A stretch of 64,000 nucleotides of DNA from Sansalvadorimonas sp965243775 (lineage in GTDB: Bacteria; Pseudomonadota; Gammaproteobacteria; Pseudomonadales; Endozoicomonadaceae), in the NCBI GenBank assembly GCA_965243775.1, contig CBDEWF010000143.1:62001-126000 (forward strand). Direction: 5' to 3'. This document shows positions 43,455 through 52,820 of the stretch, one piece after another. The notes under the pieces were generated by a model, which saw only the letters and a list, made by a program, of their open reading frames with translations, was not told the origin of the DNA and searched no databases. The translations under genes and the position numbers were made by a program. The number at the start of each line of letters is the position of its first letter. Within the stretch, counting starts at the first letter, position 1.

Positions 43455-46424
43455 TCAGAGTGCACCGCCTTTCAGAAGCTGTCTTCCCCGGCCCATTCTG
43501 TCCGAAGGATCTATTTTGGTTTTGCTCATCTTCAAACGCTTTCTAGATGCTGGCTCACCAGAGCGCTCAGAAGATCGACGTTTCGTTCTGCGCTTCTTTA
43601 CAGGTTCTTCTTCTGATGAAGACAGTTCTACCGGAGTAATACTTGTCTTTCTTCGTTTTCTGGCTGGAACAGGGGTAATAACTGCAGAAGGCGTACCCTC
43701 CATATACTCCTCTTTAGTCTTTCTTTTTCTTTTCCTCTTCCTGGATTCATCAGGCTCAGATTCGGGGCTTGATCTGTCCTCTCCCAGCAGTTGCCCTTCA
43801 TAGTCAGCCTGCCACTGTGGCCTTGTCACCTCACCCTCTTCATTTTCCAGCTCATAAACCATGAAGTAAGGCATTGCGTCAAAGTCAGAATCTTGCAGCA
43901 GTGCATTCACAGCTTCCAAACCATCGGGATTGCCTCTGGATATTCCCGTAGTTTTTATACCCTTTTTTCTCATATAGTGTGAAATCGAAAGTGGACCCAT
44001 GGTACGTTCAGTGCCTTCTTCCGTACCAGCCTCAGTCAAACTGTCATCTAAAACAGACCACTTATCCCCAACCCGGTTAAGGGTTATGTAGTGGCCGGAA
44101 CTGGTATCCCGACCTATATGACAGACAATATTGCGAGCATGTCCGGTCACCTCTTCCCTCTCTTCGCCATCAACTACAACATTGTCCAATTGGATATGCC
44201 CATCGCTGCCAATAAATGCTCTGACAGCTTCTTTCCTTAACTTGACGACATCTGGCAATATGGCGAACTCATCCAGGCTAGAACCTAACTTCTTCATAAC
44301 CTTTTTTTTATGTCTTTCATGGTTATGAACTTTATGAGCCAGAAGTGATTGCTTTCGTTGAATCAGAGTTGTGATAAGAGCTTCTTTATTCCCGTCATAC
44401 TCCATCTCTTCAACTGTCTCCCTGATCACTTCATCCGTTATCTTACTGAGAATTTCCTGTCCCATCACAATGTGGATATTTTTTACACTTGTGAATAGTG
44501 GATCTTCCCTCAAGGTGGCCAGGTCTGCCACAGCACTGTTTCGAAAAGACCGGCGGCGGGATTTTCCGGCTTTATAACCAAAACAGTTGCATTCCGTACG
44601 GTAGAGAGTATCTCTTTCCCGGGTAAAACCAGAAATAAGGTCAAGCCTGACGGTCTTATCACACCGTATTCCCAGCCCTCCTGCTCCTTCCTCTAAGATA
44701 TCGAGATTCCCGAGCCAGGCATCTATCACCAGGGATTCTTTACACCTCCAGTCCGGACCAAAACTTCTGTTTTTTACAACCTCGGGGCGACAGTCCAGCT
44801 GGGGAGAGCTGAAATCGGCATCTGGGCCTTCATCACTATAAGGATTACCATCAACAACAAAAGGGTCTTCCACCATCATGTAATAACATTTCTTTCCATC
44901 CTCTTCACAGGTGATGGCGTAGCTGTCCAGTACCGGACAACGGGCTATTTGATAAAAACGTCTTGCAATAACTGCGCTTTGGGCATGTTTACGTGCATGA
45001 GCTTCTCTGGCGCGTGGTCCACCAACAGGCGCCCTGTTTTGGAAGTAAAACGTCCCGTTTCTTTTGTCCTTTCGGTATCCTAATTTTGATTTTGCCTCGG
45101 TTCCTTCATCTTCAGTTTCAGCAGCAGTCCAGGATAGCCTTGCGGGTACTCTCTTTTTCTTCATATCATCCCAGCCGGGACGCAAACCAGGAGTACTGGC
45201 ATGCTGATATCCCTTGAGCATCACCATCAAGGTGTCGGTCTCTTTCCCCATGTGAATAGTGACCTGCTCTGTCATGGGATGTTCAGCTTCGGTATCGAAA
45301 TCGTCTTTAATTGTTTTGAGTTTTTCCTGGATCTGCCTGATAGCAGCTTCCTTTCTTTTGCCTTTCAGTTTCGTTTTGTTTCCACTGACCTTTTCCAGAG
45401 TCGCCTTATAGGCTGTCCGAGCTTTTCTATGGCTATCAACCCAAGCTGTACCGTGCTCCTGAGCCACCTTCCCGGAATTAATGTCCAGACATGTCTGGAA
45501 GTATGCACCAGCACCTTTTTTAAGCTGATGATCCAGGGGCAGGCTCATCCGGTAACAACAGTCAGGTGTATGTGTCTCGCTCTCCAGATTTACACAGACA
45601 GGAACACCTTTAATACGGTCAATCGTTACCTGCCGACGGTAAGCCAGCTTGATCGAACCAGGCCATTTCACCCCGGGATGACAGTCAGCAAAAATGCTGT
45701 ACAGCAGGATTAAAAGCTCATCGACATCCTGTTGCCTGACAACCTCCTTTGCCAGACGTGCTGGTCCCAGCAAACGCTTGATAGTCTGTTTAATATCCTG
45801 ATCACCGATAGCATTCCCATAGTTGTTCAGTGTCCGTATCAAATTATCCAGGTGGTCGATTTTTAGAACCGCATACCTGCGCCGGGTCTGCCGGGGGTGA
45901 CGCAGGGCATACTGCCACTGGCAGAAGCTGTTTCTTAAATTCTCCCACGCATTTCTACATTCTCGTTTTGCGTCACGGTCCATGCCTGTGGTGATACTGC
46001 GAGGACAGGAGGCCTTCTTTAGCGCGTTAAGATATTTGTCATCAAGGGCGACCGCCAGCATCTGCATGGTACTGTTGATGAAACAGGCAGAACCTGATGG
46101 GTTCTTAAGGTTTGGCCGGATAATTCCCCCTTCTGGCGGATCTGCCCTGAACTTTGCCTTAAGGGCAGGAACTTCGACAGCAACAAACCGTGGTTCTGCC
46201 TCGGTTTTTTTGGTTTTACGGGTTGTAAGGGCCGTGGGCGAGGCATGAGTTTCAGAGGCAGTAGAAGATACATGCGCACCAGTTTTACGCTTTTCCGGAG
46301 AATGGGAAGAATCTCGCTCTTTGCTCCGCTTTTTTTTAGGGGGTAGTCTTCGGGAAATTGTTTCTTCTTCAGTCGGAGCTGCTAAGGTTGCCCCTCCTGC
46401 TTTCGCTTGTGCTCTTGTTAACAT
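43455..46424 (-). CDS. Eukaryote-type ubiquitin-specific protease (USP/C19), candidate host-nucleus effector
   Basis: 989 residues from the ATG at 46424 (CAGGG before it). All signature blocks of the USP family are readable: Cys box NPSGSACFINSTMQML (Cys114, bases 46083-46085), QQD box RQQDVDELLILLYSIF (about 231-241), His box SSGHYITLNRVGDKWSVLDD (His778, Asp793/794) and the closing PYFMVYELEN (852-861). The catalytic core is split by long insertions, as in several eukaryotic USPs. Lys/Arg-rich clusters resembling nuclear localisation signals lie at both ends: PPKKKRSKERD near residue 28, and RKRKRKRKTKEE, PARKRRKTS, VKKRRTKRR and RKRLKMSK at 895-970. No Sec signal. Likely removes ubiquitin from host proteins after delivery; secretion route unknown. 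Confidence 0.82.
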   Translation of the reverse strand: MLTRAQAKAGGATLAAPTEEETISRRLPPKKKRSKERDSSHSPEKRKTGAHVSSTASETHASPTALTTRKTKKTEAEPRFVAVEVPALKAKFRADPPEGGIIRPNLKNPSGSACFINSTMQMLAVALDDKYLNALKKASCPRSITTGMDRDAKRECRNAWENLRNSFCQWQYALRHPRQTRRRYAVLKIDHLDNLIRTLNNYGNAIGDQDIKQTIKRLLGPARLAKEVVRQQDVDELLILLYSIFADCHPGVKWPGSIKLAYRRQVTIDRIKGVPVCVNLESETHTPDCCYRMSLPLDHQLKKGAGAYFQTCLDINSGKVAQEHGTAWVDSHRKARTAYKATLEKVSGNKTKLKGKRKEAAIRQIQEKLKTIKDDFDTEAEHPMTEQVTIHMGKETDTLMVMLKGYQHASTPGLRPGWDDMKKKRVPARLSWTAAETEDEGTEAKSKLGYRKDKRNGTFYFQNRAPVGGPRAREAHARKHAQSAVIARRFYQIARCPVLDSYAITCEEDGKKCYYMMVEDPFVVDGNPYSDEGPDADFSSPQLDCRPEVVKNRSFGPDWRCKESLVIDAWLGNLDILEEGAGGLGIRCDKTVRLDLISGFTRERDTLYRTECNCFGYKAGKSRRRSFRNSAVADLATLREDPLFTSVKNIHIVMGQEILSKITDEVIRETVEEMEYDGNKEALITTLIQRKQSLLAHKVHNHERHKKKVMKKLGSSLDEFAILPDVVKLRKEAVRAFIGSDGHIQLDNVVVDGEEREEVTGHARNIVCHIGRDTSSGHYITLNRVGDKWSVLDDSLTEAGTEEGTERTMGPLSISHYMRKKGIKTTGISRGNPDGLEAVNALLQDSDFDAMPYFMVYELENEEGEVTRPQWQADYEGQLLGEDRSSPESEPDESRKRKRKRKTKEEYMEGTPSAVITPVPARKRRKTSITPVELSSSEEEPVKKRRTKRRSSERSGEPASRKRLKMSKTKIDPSDRMGRGRQLLKGGAL

Positions 46425-46540
46425 AGCCCTGCCTTTCCAGAAAAGTGATATTGCAGGCAAGGCTATAGAAGAGAGTGTTGGGTAAAAATCACAGAGCAGT
46501 CAGTTTGCCTGACTAAACCAGATTTTATTCAGCTTCCTGT

Positions 46541-47317
46541 TTAGTCATATTCCCATTCAGGCTGACGTTTCTCCAGAAAAGCGGTCACACCTTCCCTCTG
46601 GTTGTCACCATCAAACAGGGCTACAAACAGCTCCCTTTCTGCAGGCAGAACCTGCCGTACAGGAAGACTTCTGCTCATCTGTATCAATTGCTTACAGGCA
46701 ACAATGCTGTCAGGGCTCTGCCTGGCGGCCTGCCCGGCAAGAGCCAGCGCACGATCATGAAGGTCATCTGGTGCAACTACCTCTTCCACCAGACCAATCC
46801 TCAGGGCCTGTTCAGCATTGACTCGTTCGCCACAGAGAATAATGCGCTTGGCCCAGCCCTCACCCACCAGCAGAGTCAGGTTCTGGGTACCGCCGGCACA
46901 GGGTAGAAGGCCAACTGTTGCCTCCGGAAGAGCCATGACTGCATTTTCTCCAGCCACCCGCAGATCGCAGGCCAAGGCAATTTCCAGACCTCCTCCCATG
47001 GCAAACCCATTAACAGCGGCAATACTGACACCACGAAAATCTGTCACAGCTTCAAAAGCCCTCCCGAAAGCAGAAGCTATCTCAGCAGCACTGTCTTTGT
47101 TGCCATCAGCAAACTGCTTAAGATCAGCACCTGCAGAGAAAAACTTGGGGGAGTCACTCAAAATAACAAGGCTGACAATACTCCTGTCCGCATCCAGCTC
47201 CCGGACAATTTTTTCCAGGATTCGCAGGCTGGCAAGAGTCCAGGTATTAGCAGGCGGGTGGTTCAAGGTAATAGTTGCAACAGGGCCACGCTTTTCCAAA
47301 ATCAGTGCATCGGTCAT
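46541..47317 (-). CDS. Enoyl-CoA hydratase/isomerase
   Basis: 258 residues, crotonase family. Oxyanion-hole segments FFSAGADLKQF and GFAMGGGLEIALACD are present, and both catalytic Glu are kept (GGGLE and LPEATVGLLPCAGG). It hydrates trans-2-enoyl-CoA in fatty or branched-chain acyl-CoA breakdown (cytoplasm). It starts 34 bp after the acyl-CoA dehydrogenase stop, so the pair runs consecutive steps of one pathway; valine or isoleucine degradation is likely but not certain. Confidence 0.92.
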   Translation of the reverse strand: MTDALILEKRGPVATITLNHPPANTWTLASLRILEKIVRELDADRSIVSLVILSDSPKFFSAGADLKQFADGNKDSAAEIASAFGRAFEAVTDFRGVSIAAVNGFAMGGGLEIALACDLRVAGENAVMALPEATVGLLPCAGGTQNLTLLVGEGWAKRIILCGERVNAEQALRIGLVEEVVAPDDLHDRALALAGQAARQSPDSIVACKQLIQMSRSLPVRQVLPAERELFVALFDGDNQREGVTAFLEKRQPEWEYD

Positions 47318-47351
47318 TATTATGATCCTTACCGGTTTCAGTCACATTTGG

Positions 47352-48506
47352 TCATACTTGAAAAGTGTCATCGGACAGCAGTCGGCGGGCGATTATGACC
47401 CGCATGATTTCATTGGTGCCTTCCAGAATCTGGTGGACACGGCTATCCCGAACATAACGTTCCAGTGGGTACTCCCGTATATAGCCATAACCGCCATGGA
47501 GCTGAAGTGCATCATTGCAGATATCAAAACAGGCATCTGTGGCAAAGCGCTTGGCCATGGCACAATATCCTGAGGCATGGAGATCTTTGCTATCAAGCCT
47601 GGCTGCAGCCAGATGCACCATCTGTCGTGCAGCAACAAGGCTGGTCGCCATATCTGCCAGCTTGAATTGCAGAGCCTGGAACGATCCAATCTCCTTGCCA
47701 AACTGCCTGCGCTCGGAAAGATAGGTTCTGGCCTGATCTATAGCAGCACGAGCTGTACCCAGAGAGCAGGTAGCAATATTGATCCGGCCTCCGTCCAGCC
47801 CTTTCATGGCAAAACGGAACCCTTCACCTTCTTCCCCCAAGCGATTCGATACCGGAACACGTACATCTTCAAATGTGACAGCCCGAGTAGGTTGAGCATT
47901 CCAACCCATCTTGTCTTCCTTGCGGCCATAGCTGATACCCTGGGCATCTGCCGGGATAACCAGGGCGGTAATGCCTTTGGGTCCAGCTTCACCAGTACGG
48001 ACCATGGAAACAAGAACATCGGTACTCCCCGCCCCGGAAATAAAGCATTTGCTGCCATTCAGTACATAGTCACCACCATCCCGCCGAGCGGTAGTTTTCA
48101 GTGATGCCGCATCACTCCCGGCCCCGGGTTCTGTCAGGCAGTATGAGGCCAGCAGCTCCCCTGTCACCAAAGCAGGACACCACTGCTGTCTCACCTGTTC
48201 ACTTCCAAAACTGGCAACCATCCAGGTCGCCATATTGTGGATGGTCATAAATGCAGCGGTGGTGGTGCAACCAGCCGACAGTTCTTCAAAAATCAGGCTG
48301 GCATCAAGACGTCCCAGCCCCATACCTCCCACCTCTTCCGGGGTATAGATAGACAGGAAACCCATGTCACCGGCGCGGCGAAGAACATCAACCGGGAAAT
48401 GACTGTCCCTATCCCATTGAGCAGCATTTGGAAGAAGTTCATGGAGGGAGAATTCCCGGGCGGAAGCCTGAAAGGCTTTCTGATCAGAGGTTAACTCAAA
48501 ATTCAT
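47352..48506 (-). CDS. Acyl-CoA dehydrogenase, isobutyryl/short-branched type
   Basis: 384 residues, three-domain acyl-CoA dehydrogenase. FAD-binding signatures: CLTEPGAGSDAASLKT and the C-terminal ALQLHGGYGYIREYPLERY. The catalytic Glu is in QILEGTNEIMR, the position used by short-chain and isobutyryl-CoA dehydrogenases. It passes electrons to ETF. It forms a two-gene unit with the hydratase downstream. The mix of features and partner fits isobutyryl-CoA dehydrogenase of valine catabolism, but chain-length preference is inference. Confidence 0.92.
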   Translation of the reverse strand: MNFELTSDQKAFQASAREFSLHELLPNAAQWDRDSHFPVDVLRRAGDMGFLSIYTPEEVGGMGLGRLDASLIFEELSAGCTTTAAFMTIHNMATWMVASFGSEQVRQQWCPALVTGELLASYCLTEPGAGSDAASLKTTARRDGGDYVLNGSKCFISGAGSTDVLVSMVRTGEAGPKGITALVIPADAQGISYGRKEDKMGWNAQPTRAVTFEDVRVPVSNRLGEEGEGFRFAMKGLDGGRINIATCSLGTARAAIDQARTYLSERRQFGKEIGSFQALQFKLADMATSLVAARQMVHLAAARLDSKDLHASGYCAMAKRFATDACFDICNDALQLHGGYGYIREYPLERYVRDSRVHQILEGTNEIMRVIIARRLLSDDTFQV

Positions 48507-48656
48507 AGTGACCCTGACGTTATTTATTATTATCAGGCTATCTTAGGGGGAATCAGGTAGATGAGCCAATATTTTTATCTTGTACAGTTTTTCGGGGAGT
48601 GTGTGGAAGGATAAAAGATAGAAGGGGTCAAGAGATTGGATCAGGCAGGATCTGGG

Positions 48657-49592
48657 TCAGTTCTTCTTTCGGCGCATCACTTTAATAGCTTTTATCATTG
48701 CCCCGGAAATGTCCGTAACAGAGAAATCTTCCGTACCATCATACTCAACCGTAACCGGAGTCAGGGATACTGCCGCATCCTCAGCATAGCTGCATATATC
48801 CTCATTAAAAGTACTCATTATCACAACATTGGGAACCTTCTCGGTCACCATCTGCATACGGGTTTCCTGCCTGGTCTTCAGCTCATTGGTCTTCGGATCA
48901 GTATATGGAACGGTATTCTGGTAATACTGCTCACGGCTCTCTTCTCTCATGCCGCCTCTATGTATAAAAATTGTACAGCGGTGTTGATATGGCCAGCGGG
49001 CCCAGCGGGATACATGGATAATCAAACCGCCGACTTTTCCTCCGCTGGTAAACAGCCAGTCCAGTGGTTTGGTTTCTCTGGCACCATCTGCGAAGTCTCG
49101 GTACGAATTCGTTTTCCTATAACTTGTGACGCTATCAATCTCTGAAACCAGATAGGTCATCTCGACACCAAAGGGGGGCCACTGAATGAAAGGGTACCCA
49201 TAACGTAGAACGACTGGGCGTTTGAGGCTTCTTTGATCCATATTTGACAGTTTTTCTCTCATCTCTTCCTTTTCCACGGTCACCTGATGATACTCGGGCG
49301 GAAATTTATTCATCTGCCTTGTTCCCCCTCCGCCTGCAAGGAACTCGGCCTCTCCTGAAGCTATGAATTCTGGATTGTTGAGTATCTTGCTGGACATCGT
49401 GCCCACGATAATTCCGGAAGCCCAATATCCATCATTATTCGCAATAACAGGGGTTCCACTGGTGCAGGGCTCTTGATACTGCAAGCACTCTTCCTTCTTC
49501 TTTTTGACTGGAGCAGGAGCAAGGGCTGTATAGATAAATGGCAGTGACGCCAATATCAGCAACCCCAGTGCAAATGAAATCCAGATTCTCAT
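48657..49592 (-). CDS. Membrane-anchored protein of unknown function
   Basis: 311 residues. One N-terminal TM/signal anchor (MRIWISFALGLLILASLPFI) is followed by a Pro/Lys linker and a large exported domain with Cys pairs near the start (ECLQYQEPC). No family recognised. The start at 49592 is set by a strong GGGAGG site 4-5 nt upstream; the longer frame uses codons inside that site. It lies between acyl-CoA genes but its sequence gives no metabolic link. Envelope location is the only supported statement. Confidence 0.6.
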   Translation of the reverse strand: MRIWISFALGLLILASLPFIYTALAPAPVKKKKEECLQYQEPCTSGTPVIANNDGYWASGIIVGTMSSKILNNPEFIASGEAEFLAGGGGTRQMNKFPPEYHQVTVEKEEMREKLSNMDQRSLKRPVVLRYGYPFIQWPPFGVEMTYLVSEIDSVTSYRKTNSYRDFADGARETKPLDWLFTSGGKVGGLIIHVSRWARWPYQHRCTIFIHRGGMREESREQYYQNTVPYTDPKTNELKTRQETRMQMVTEKVPNVVIMSTFNEDICSYAEDAAVSLTPVTVEYDGTEDFSVTDISGAMIKAIKVMRRKKN

Positions 49593-49931
49593 CTGGCCTC
49601 CCGCCATATCGAAAAAAAAATTCCCCATTAAATCATAGTAATAATTAACCTCTAGGCATTGCTGGCAGTGAAACTTGGGGGGCAGAAGCTCGATTAAAAG
49701 CTATATTGAAAAGTTTTGGTGGGCGAAACGTCTAACTACTAACGTGAATTGGGCACTTATTTAATTTAGTCCCCTGACAATGCGGGCAGGCTCTATACGT
49801 CCTTTCAGGCTTAATCTGTCAAAACCCAATCAAAGCCAGAAAGAAAAAATGAAACTTCCTGAAGCTATCAGGTGCTATTGACGTATTGCCTTGCGACTTG
49901 GGAAGGGTTTGCTTGAACAATTACCTTCAAA
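49593..49931. other. Gap between the racemase and the membrane-anchored gene
   Basis: 339 bp of A/T-rich spacer between two genes on the minus strand. It should contain the promoter of the membrane-anchored gene. I see no coding frame, RNA motif or repeat. Confidence 0.35.
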
Positions 49932-51113
49932 TCAACCACAGATACCATTTTCAACCATATTCATAATTGTACTTTCATCATAACCCAGTGACCTCAGGAC
50001 GGGTTTTGTATCTACTCCAGTCTTTCCTCCAGCCTTGGTGTACTCCACCTTATCACCTGACAATTTTATTGGGCAGGCTATCTGAGGGGCTGACTTACCT
50101 TCCCCCAGAGAAATATCGATCACCATATCCCTGGCCCTGAAGTGTGGATGCTCCAGCACTTCCTGCATTTCAAGTACAGGTTCAACACAGATATCCAGTT
50201 CAGAGAAAATCATATTCCACTGTTCAAAAGTTCTAGTGCCCAGTACTTCAGCAATATCATTTTTCAGCTGCTGTTGAGCAGATAGTGTCATATCAGTAGC
50301 CCTGGTCGCCCACTCTGGATGTCCAATGGCTTTGAACAACCCTTGGGCAAACTGAGGCTCGAGGCTGCCCACCGAGAGCCAGCGTCCATCACTGGTCTGG
50401 TAATAGTCATAGAAAATCCCGCCATTCAGCATTTCTCTGCCAGCCTTGGGGGACTGGCCACTGGCCAGACTGTTGGCACCAAACATGGCATTTAAAGCAA
50501 GAGCGCAGTCACTCATGCTGATATCAATAAACTGACCTTCTCCGGTAGTCTGCCGCTGTATAATCGCTGCTAGAATTCCCATAACCGCGTGGTGAGACCC
50601 ACCAGCAATATCGGCGATCTGGGTACCTGACAAAACCGGGCCGGTATCAGCACGGCCACTGTAGGAGGCCAGACCGGACAGAGCCAGATAGTTAATGTCA
50701 TGGCCAGCCCTGTCTTTCAGAGGACCTGTCTGGCCATAACCGGTAATAGAGCAATAAATCAGGGCCGGATTCCTCTCCCGCAACTGTTCATAGCCAAGGC
50801 CCAGCCTGTCCATCACACCAGGTCTGAACTGTTCAATGACTACGTCATAGGTTTCCAGCAGACGGTGCACAACCTCAATAGCTTCAGACTTTTTCAGGTT
50901 AAGGGCCATACTGCTTTTGTTTCGGTTCAGAGTTGCATGTACTGCCGAAATCCCCTTATCTACAAACGGGGGCATGGAGCGGGTCAGATCTGGTCGCCCA
51001 AGGGCTTCTATCCGCAGAACATCCGCTCCCATATCTGCCAGAAGCTGAGTGGCATAAGGCCCGGGAAGCAGGGTGGAAAAATCAAGAACTTTCAGACCGG
51101 CAAGTGCACGCAT
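49932..51113 (-). CDS. Alpha-methylacyl-CoA racemase (CaiB/BaiF CoA-transferase family III)
   Basis: 393 residues. The N-terminal MRALAGLKVLDFSTLLPGPY and DMGADVLRIE are family III hallmarks. The racemase residues known from Mycobacterium MCR can be placed: His in AGHDINYLALSG, Asp in IADIAGG and Glu in GSLEPQF. It interconverts (R)- and (S)-2-methylacyl-CoA so branched fatty acids or sterol side chains can enter beta-oxidation. The context of acyl-CoA dehydrogenase and hydratase on the same strand agrees. The alternative, a formyl-CoA-type transferase, is less likely given these residues. Confidence 0.88.
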   Translation of the reverse strand: MRALAGLKVLDFSTLLPGPYATQLLADMGADVLRIEALGRPDLTRSMPPFVDKGISAVHATLNRNKSSMALNLKKSEAIEVVHRLLETYDVVIEQFRPGVMDRLGLGYEQLRERNPALIYCSITGYGQTGPLKDRAGHDINYLALSGLASYSGRADTGPVLSGTQIADIAGGSHHAVMGILAAIIQRQTTGEGQFIDISMSDCALALNAMFGANSLASGQSPKAGREMLNGGIFYDYYQTSDGRWLSVGSLEPQFAQGLFKAIGHPEWATRATDMTLSAQQQLKNDIAEVLGTRTFEQWNMIFSELDICVEPVLEMQEVLEHPHFRARDMVIDISLGEGKSAPQIACPIKLSGDKVEYTKAGGKTGVDTKPVLRSLGYDESTIMNMVENGICG

Positions 51114-51193
51114 AGTGGCAGATTCCTGTTGTTATTCTGTCCTGCAGTCAGAGTCTGTTATACGGAGAGTACCCTATACGCTCATAAGTACTC

Positions 51194-51274
51194 AAACAGC
51201 CATGAGCGGGCTGTATACCCTGCGGGTAAAATGCCCACACCGAAAAAATGAAAATGCAGGTGGCATTTCCATGG
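51194..51274. repeat. Dispersed palindromic repeat, copy C
   Basis: Begins AAACAGCCATGAGCGGG and closes GTGGCATTTCCATGG. Inner arms AAATGCCCAC and GTGGCATTT pair. A 19-nt insertion after the first block (CTGTATACCCTGCGGGTAA) distinguishes it from the copy at 2544; the rest, including CCGAAAAAATGAAAATGC, is shared. Confidence 0.65.
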
Positions 51275-51419
51275 TAAAGAATGGGGCAAGTGTAATCTGA
51301 TGTTATTAATGTTCAAAACCACCTAACCTACCATTCAAATTGGCAACAACCTTCATGCTCGACATTGACCACGATCAAATCATAACCAACATTCTGTCGA
51401 TAAAGTTCTAACCATCAAA

Positions 51420-51441
51420 AAAACGATTGCGCAATCGTTTT
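51420..51441. promoter_or_regulatory. Perfect 22-bp palindromic operator upstream of rbsDK (LacI-family type)
   Basis: AAAACGATTGC joined to its exact complement, with a central CG as in LacI/PurR/RbsR operators. It ends 27 bp before the rbsD start, so a bound repressor would block the promoter or early transcript. The likely ligand-sensing regulator is RbsR-like, but no such gene lies in the window. Confidence 0.7.
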
Positions 51442-51468
51442 CTTATTCAGTCTTACTGCGAGTACATC

Positions 51469-51870
51469 ATGAAAAAAGGCAGACTGCTGAACCCGGAACT
51501 CTCCCGGGTCATCGCTGAGTCAGGCCATGGGCAAACCCTCACTGTAGCCGATGCCGGACTCCCCATCGCACTAACCACCCGACGCATAGACCTGGCCTTG
51601 ACCGAAGGAATTCCCGGCTTTATTGATACTCTGAAAACAATCCTGACAGAAATGAAGGTTGAAGAGGCTATTATTGCTTCAGCGCTCTCACAAGTTAGCC
51701 CGGATATGCATGCCAACCTGCTGGAAACTCTGGCTCCCTACGAAATCCTGGTCACAGAAGTTTCCCATGAATCCCTCAAACAGCAGGCCGATGAATCCCG
51801 GGCTGTGGTTCGTACCGGTGAGTTCACTCCCTATGCCAATGTCATCCTGAAATCAGGCGTCGTATTCTGA
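51469..51870 (+). CDS. rbsD: D-ribose pyranase
   Basis: Interconverts beta-pyranose and beta-furanose ribose so ribokinase can use it. 133 residues (E. coli 139). Catalytic His20 in ESGHGQTLTVADAGLPI and the C-terminal GEFTPYANVILKSGVVF are conserved. The ATG at 51469 gives MKKGRLLNPE, matching the family start; the upstream frame extension overlaps the operator. It is translationally coupled to rbsK (stop and start share one base). Confidence 0.94.
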   Translation: MKKGRLLNPELSRVIAESGHGQTLTVADAGLPIALTTRRIDLALTEGIPGFIDTLKTILTEMKVEEAIIASALSQVSPDMHANLLETLAPYEILVTEVSHESLKQQADESRAVVRTGEFTPYANVILKSGVVF

Positions 51871-52820
51871 TGAAAACCCAAAAAATTACTGTACTTGGCA
51901 GCGTAAATGCTGACCATGTGATCCAGGCACAAGCCCTGCCCCGGCCAGGGGAAACCGTAAGCGGCAATAACTACCAAGTCATACCGGGCGGCAAGGGCGC
52001 TAACCAGGCTGTTGCCTGTGCCCGTATTGCCAGGGATGCCTCAAATACAGCCTTTATTGCCTGTATCGGTGATGACAGCTTTGGCCGGGAAACAAAAGCC
52101 AGCATGTCAGACATGGGCATGGATACAGATGCGGTGATGGCTATTGCTAATAAGGCAACAGGTGTCGCCCTGATTACCGTTGACCAAAATGCCGAAAACT
52201 GCATCACTATAGCCCCAGAAGCCAATGCCTGTCTGGGTGAAGAACAGGTACTCCAGCACAGTCGCCTGATTCGTTCCAGCCATACTCTGCTTATGCAACT
52301 GGAAACACCTCTGGAAGGTTTACTGGTGGCAGCAGAAACTGCCCAGGCCAGCGGGACCAGAGTCGTTCTCAATCCGGCACCTGCCCGCAAGTTGCCAGTC
52401 AGTCTGCTGGAAAACATCGATTTGATCACACCGAATCAGACAGAAGCCGAGCTGCTGACTGGAATACCGGTGAGTAATACCGAGAGCGCCCAGGAAGCAG
52501 CCCAGGCCCTGCACAAACATGGTATTTCAAGGGTCGTTATTACCATGGGCAGTCAGGGTGCATGGGTCTCTGAAAATGGTACCGGTGAAATGATTTCCGG
52601 ATTCAAAGTCACTCCGGTCGATACCACGGCAGCAGGTGATACTTTTAATGGTGCGCTGGTTGTGGCACTGGCTGAGGGTCAACCATTAAAAGATGCTGTT
52701 ATTTTTGCCAATGCAGCTGGAGCCCTGTCTGTGACCCGTACCGGTGCCCAGCCATCTGTTCCTACACGGGAAGAGGTCAAGGCATTCCTGACAGTCAGCC
52801 CTAACCCGGATATTTCATAA
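51870..52820 (+). CDS. rbsK: Ribokinase
   Basis: Phosphorylates ribose to ribose 5-phosphate with ATP (cytoplasm). 316 residues, PfkB family. The N-terminal GSVNADHVIQAQALPRPGET and GGKGANQAVACARI form the sugar site. The C-terminal signature DTTAAGDTFNGALVVAL holds the catalytic Asp. It overlaps rbsD by one base (TGATG). No rbsACB transporter is adjacent, so ribose may come from nucleoside breakdown or another importer. Confidence 0.95.
   Translation: MKTQKITVLGSVNADHVIQAQALPRPGETVSGNNYQVIPGGKGANQAVACARIARDASNTAFIACIGDDSFGRETKASMSDMGMDTDAVMAIANKATGVALITVDQNAENCITIAPEANACLGEEQVLQHSRLIRSSHTLLMQLETPLEGLLVAAETAQASGTRVVLNPAPARKLPVSLLENIDLITPNQTEAELLTGIPVSNTESAQEAAQALHKHGISRVVITMGSQGAWVSENGTGEMISGFKVTPVDTTAAGDTFNGALVVALAEGQPLKDAVIFANAAGALSVTRTGAQPSVPTREEVKAFLTVSPNPDIS

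Noticed and set aside
46508..46547. Inverted repeat at the end of the enoyl-CoA hydratase gene as a terminator
   Set aside because: The 9-bp stem has a 20-nt loop and no U-tract on the needed strand.
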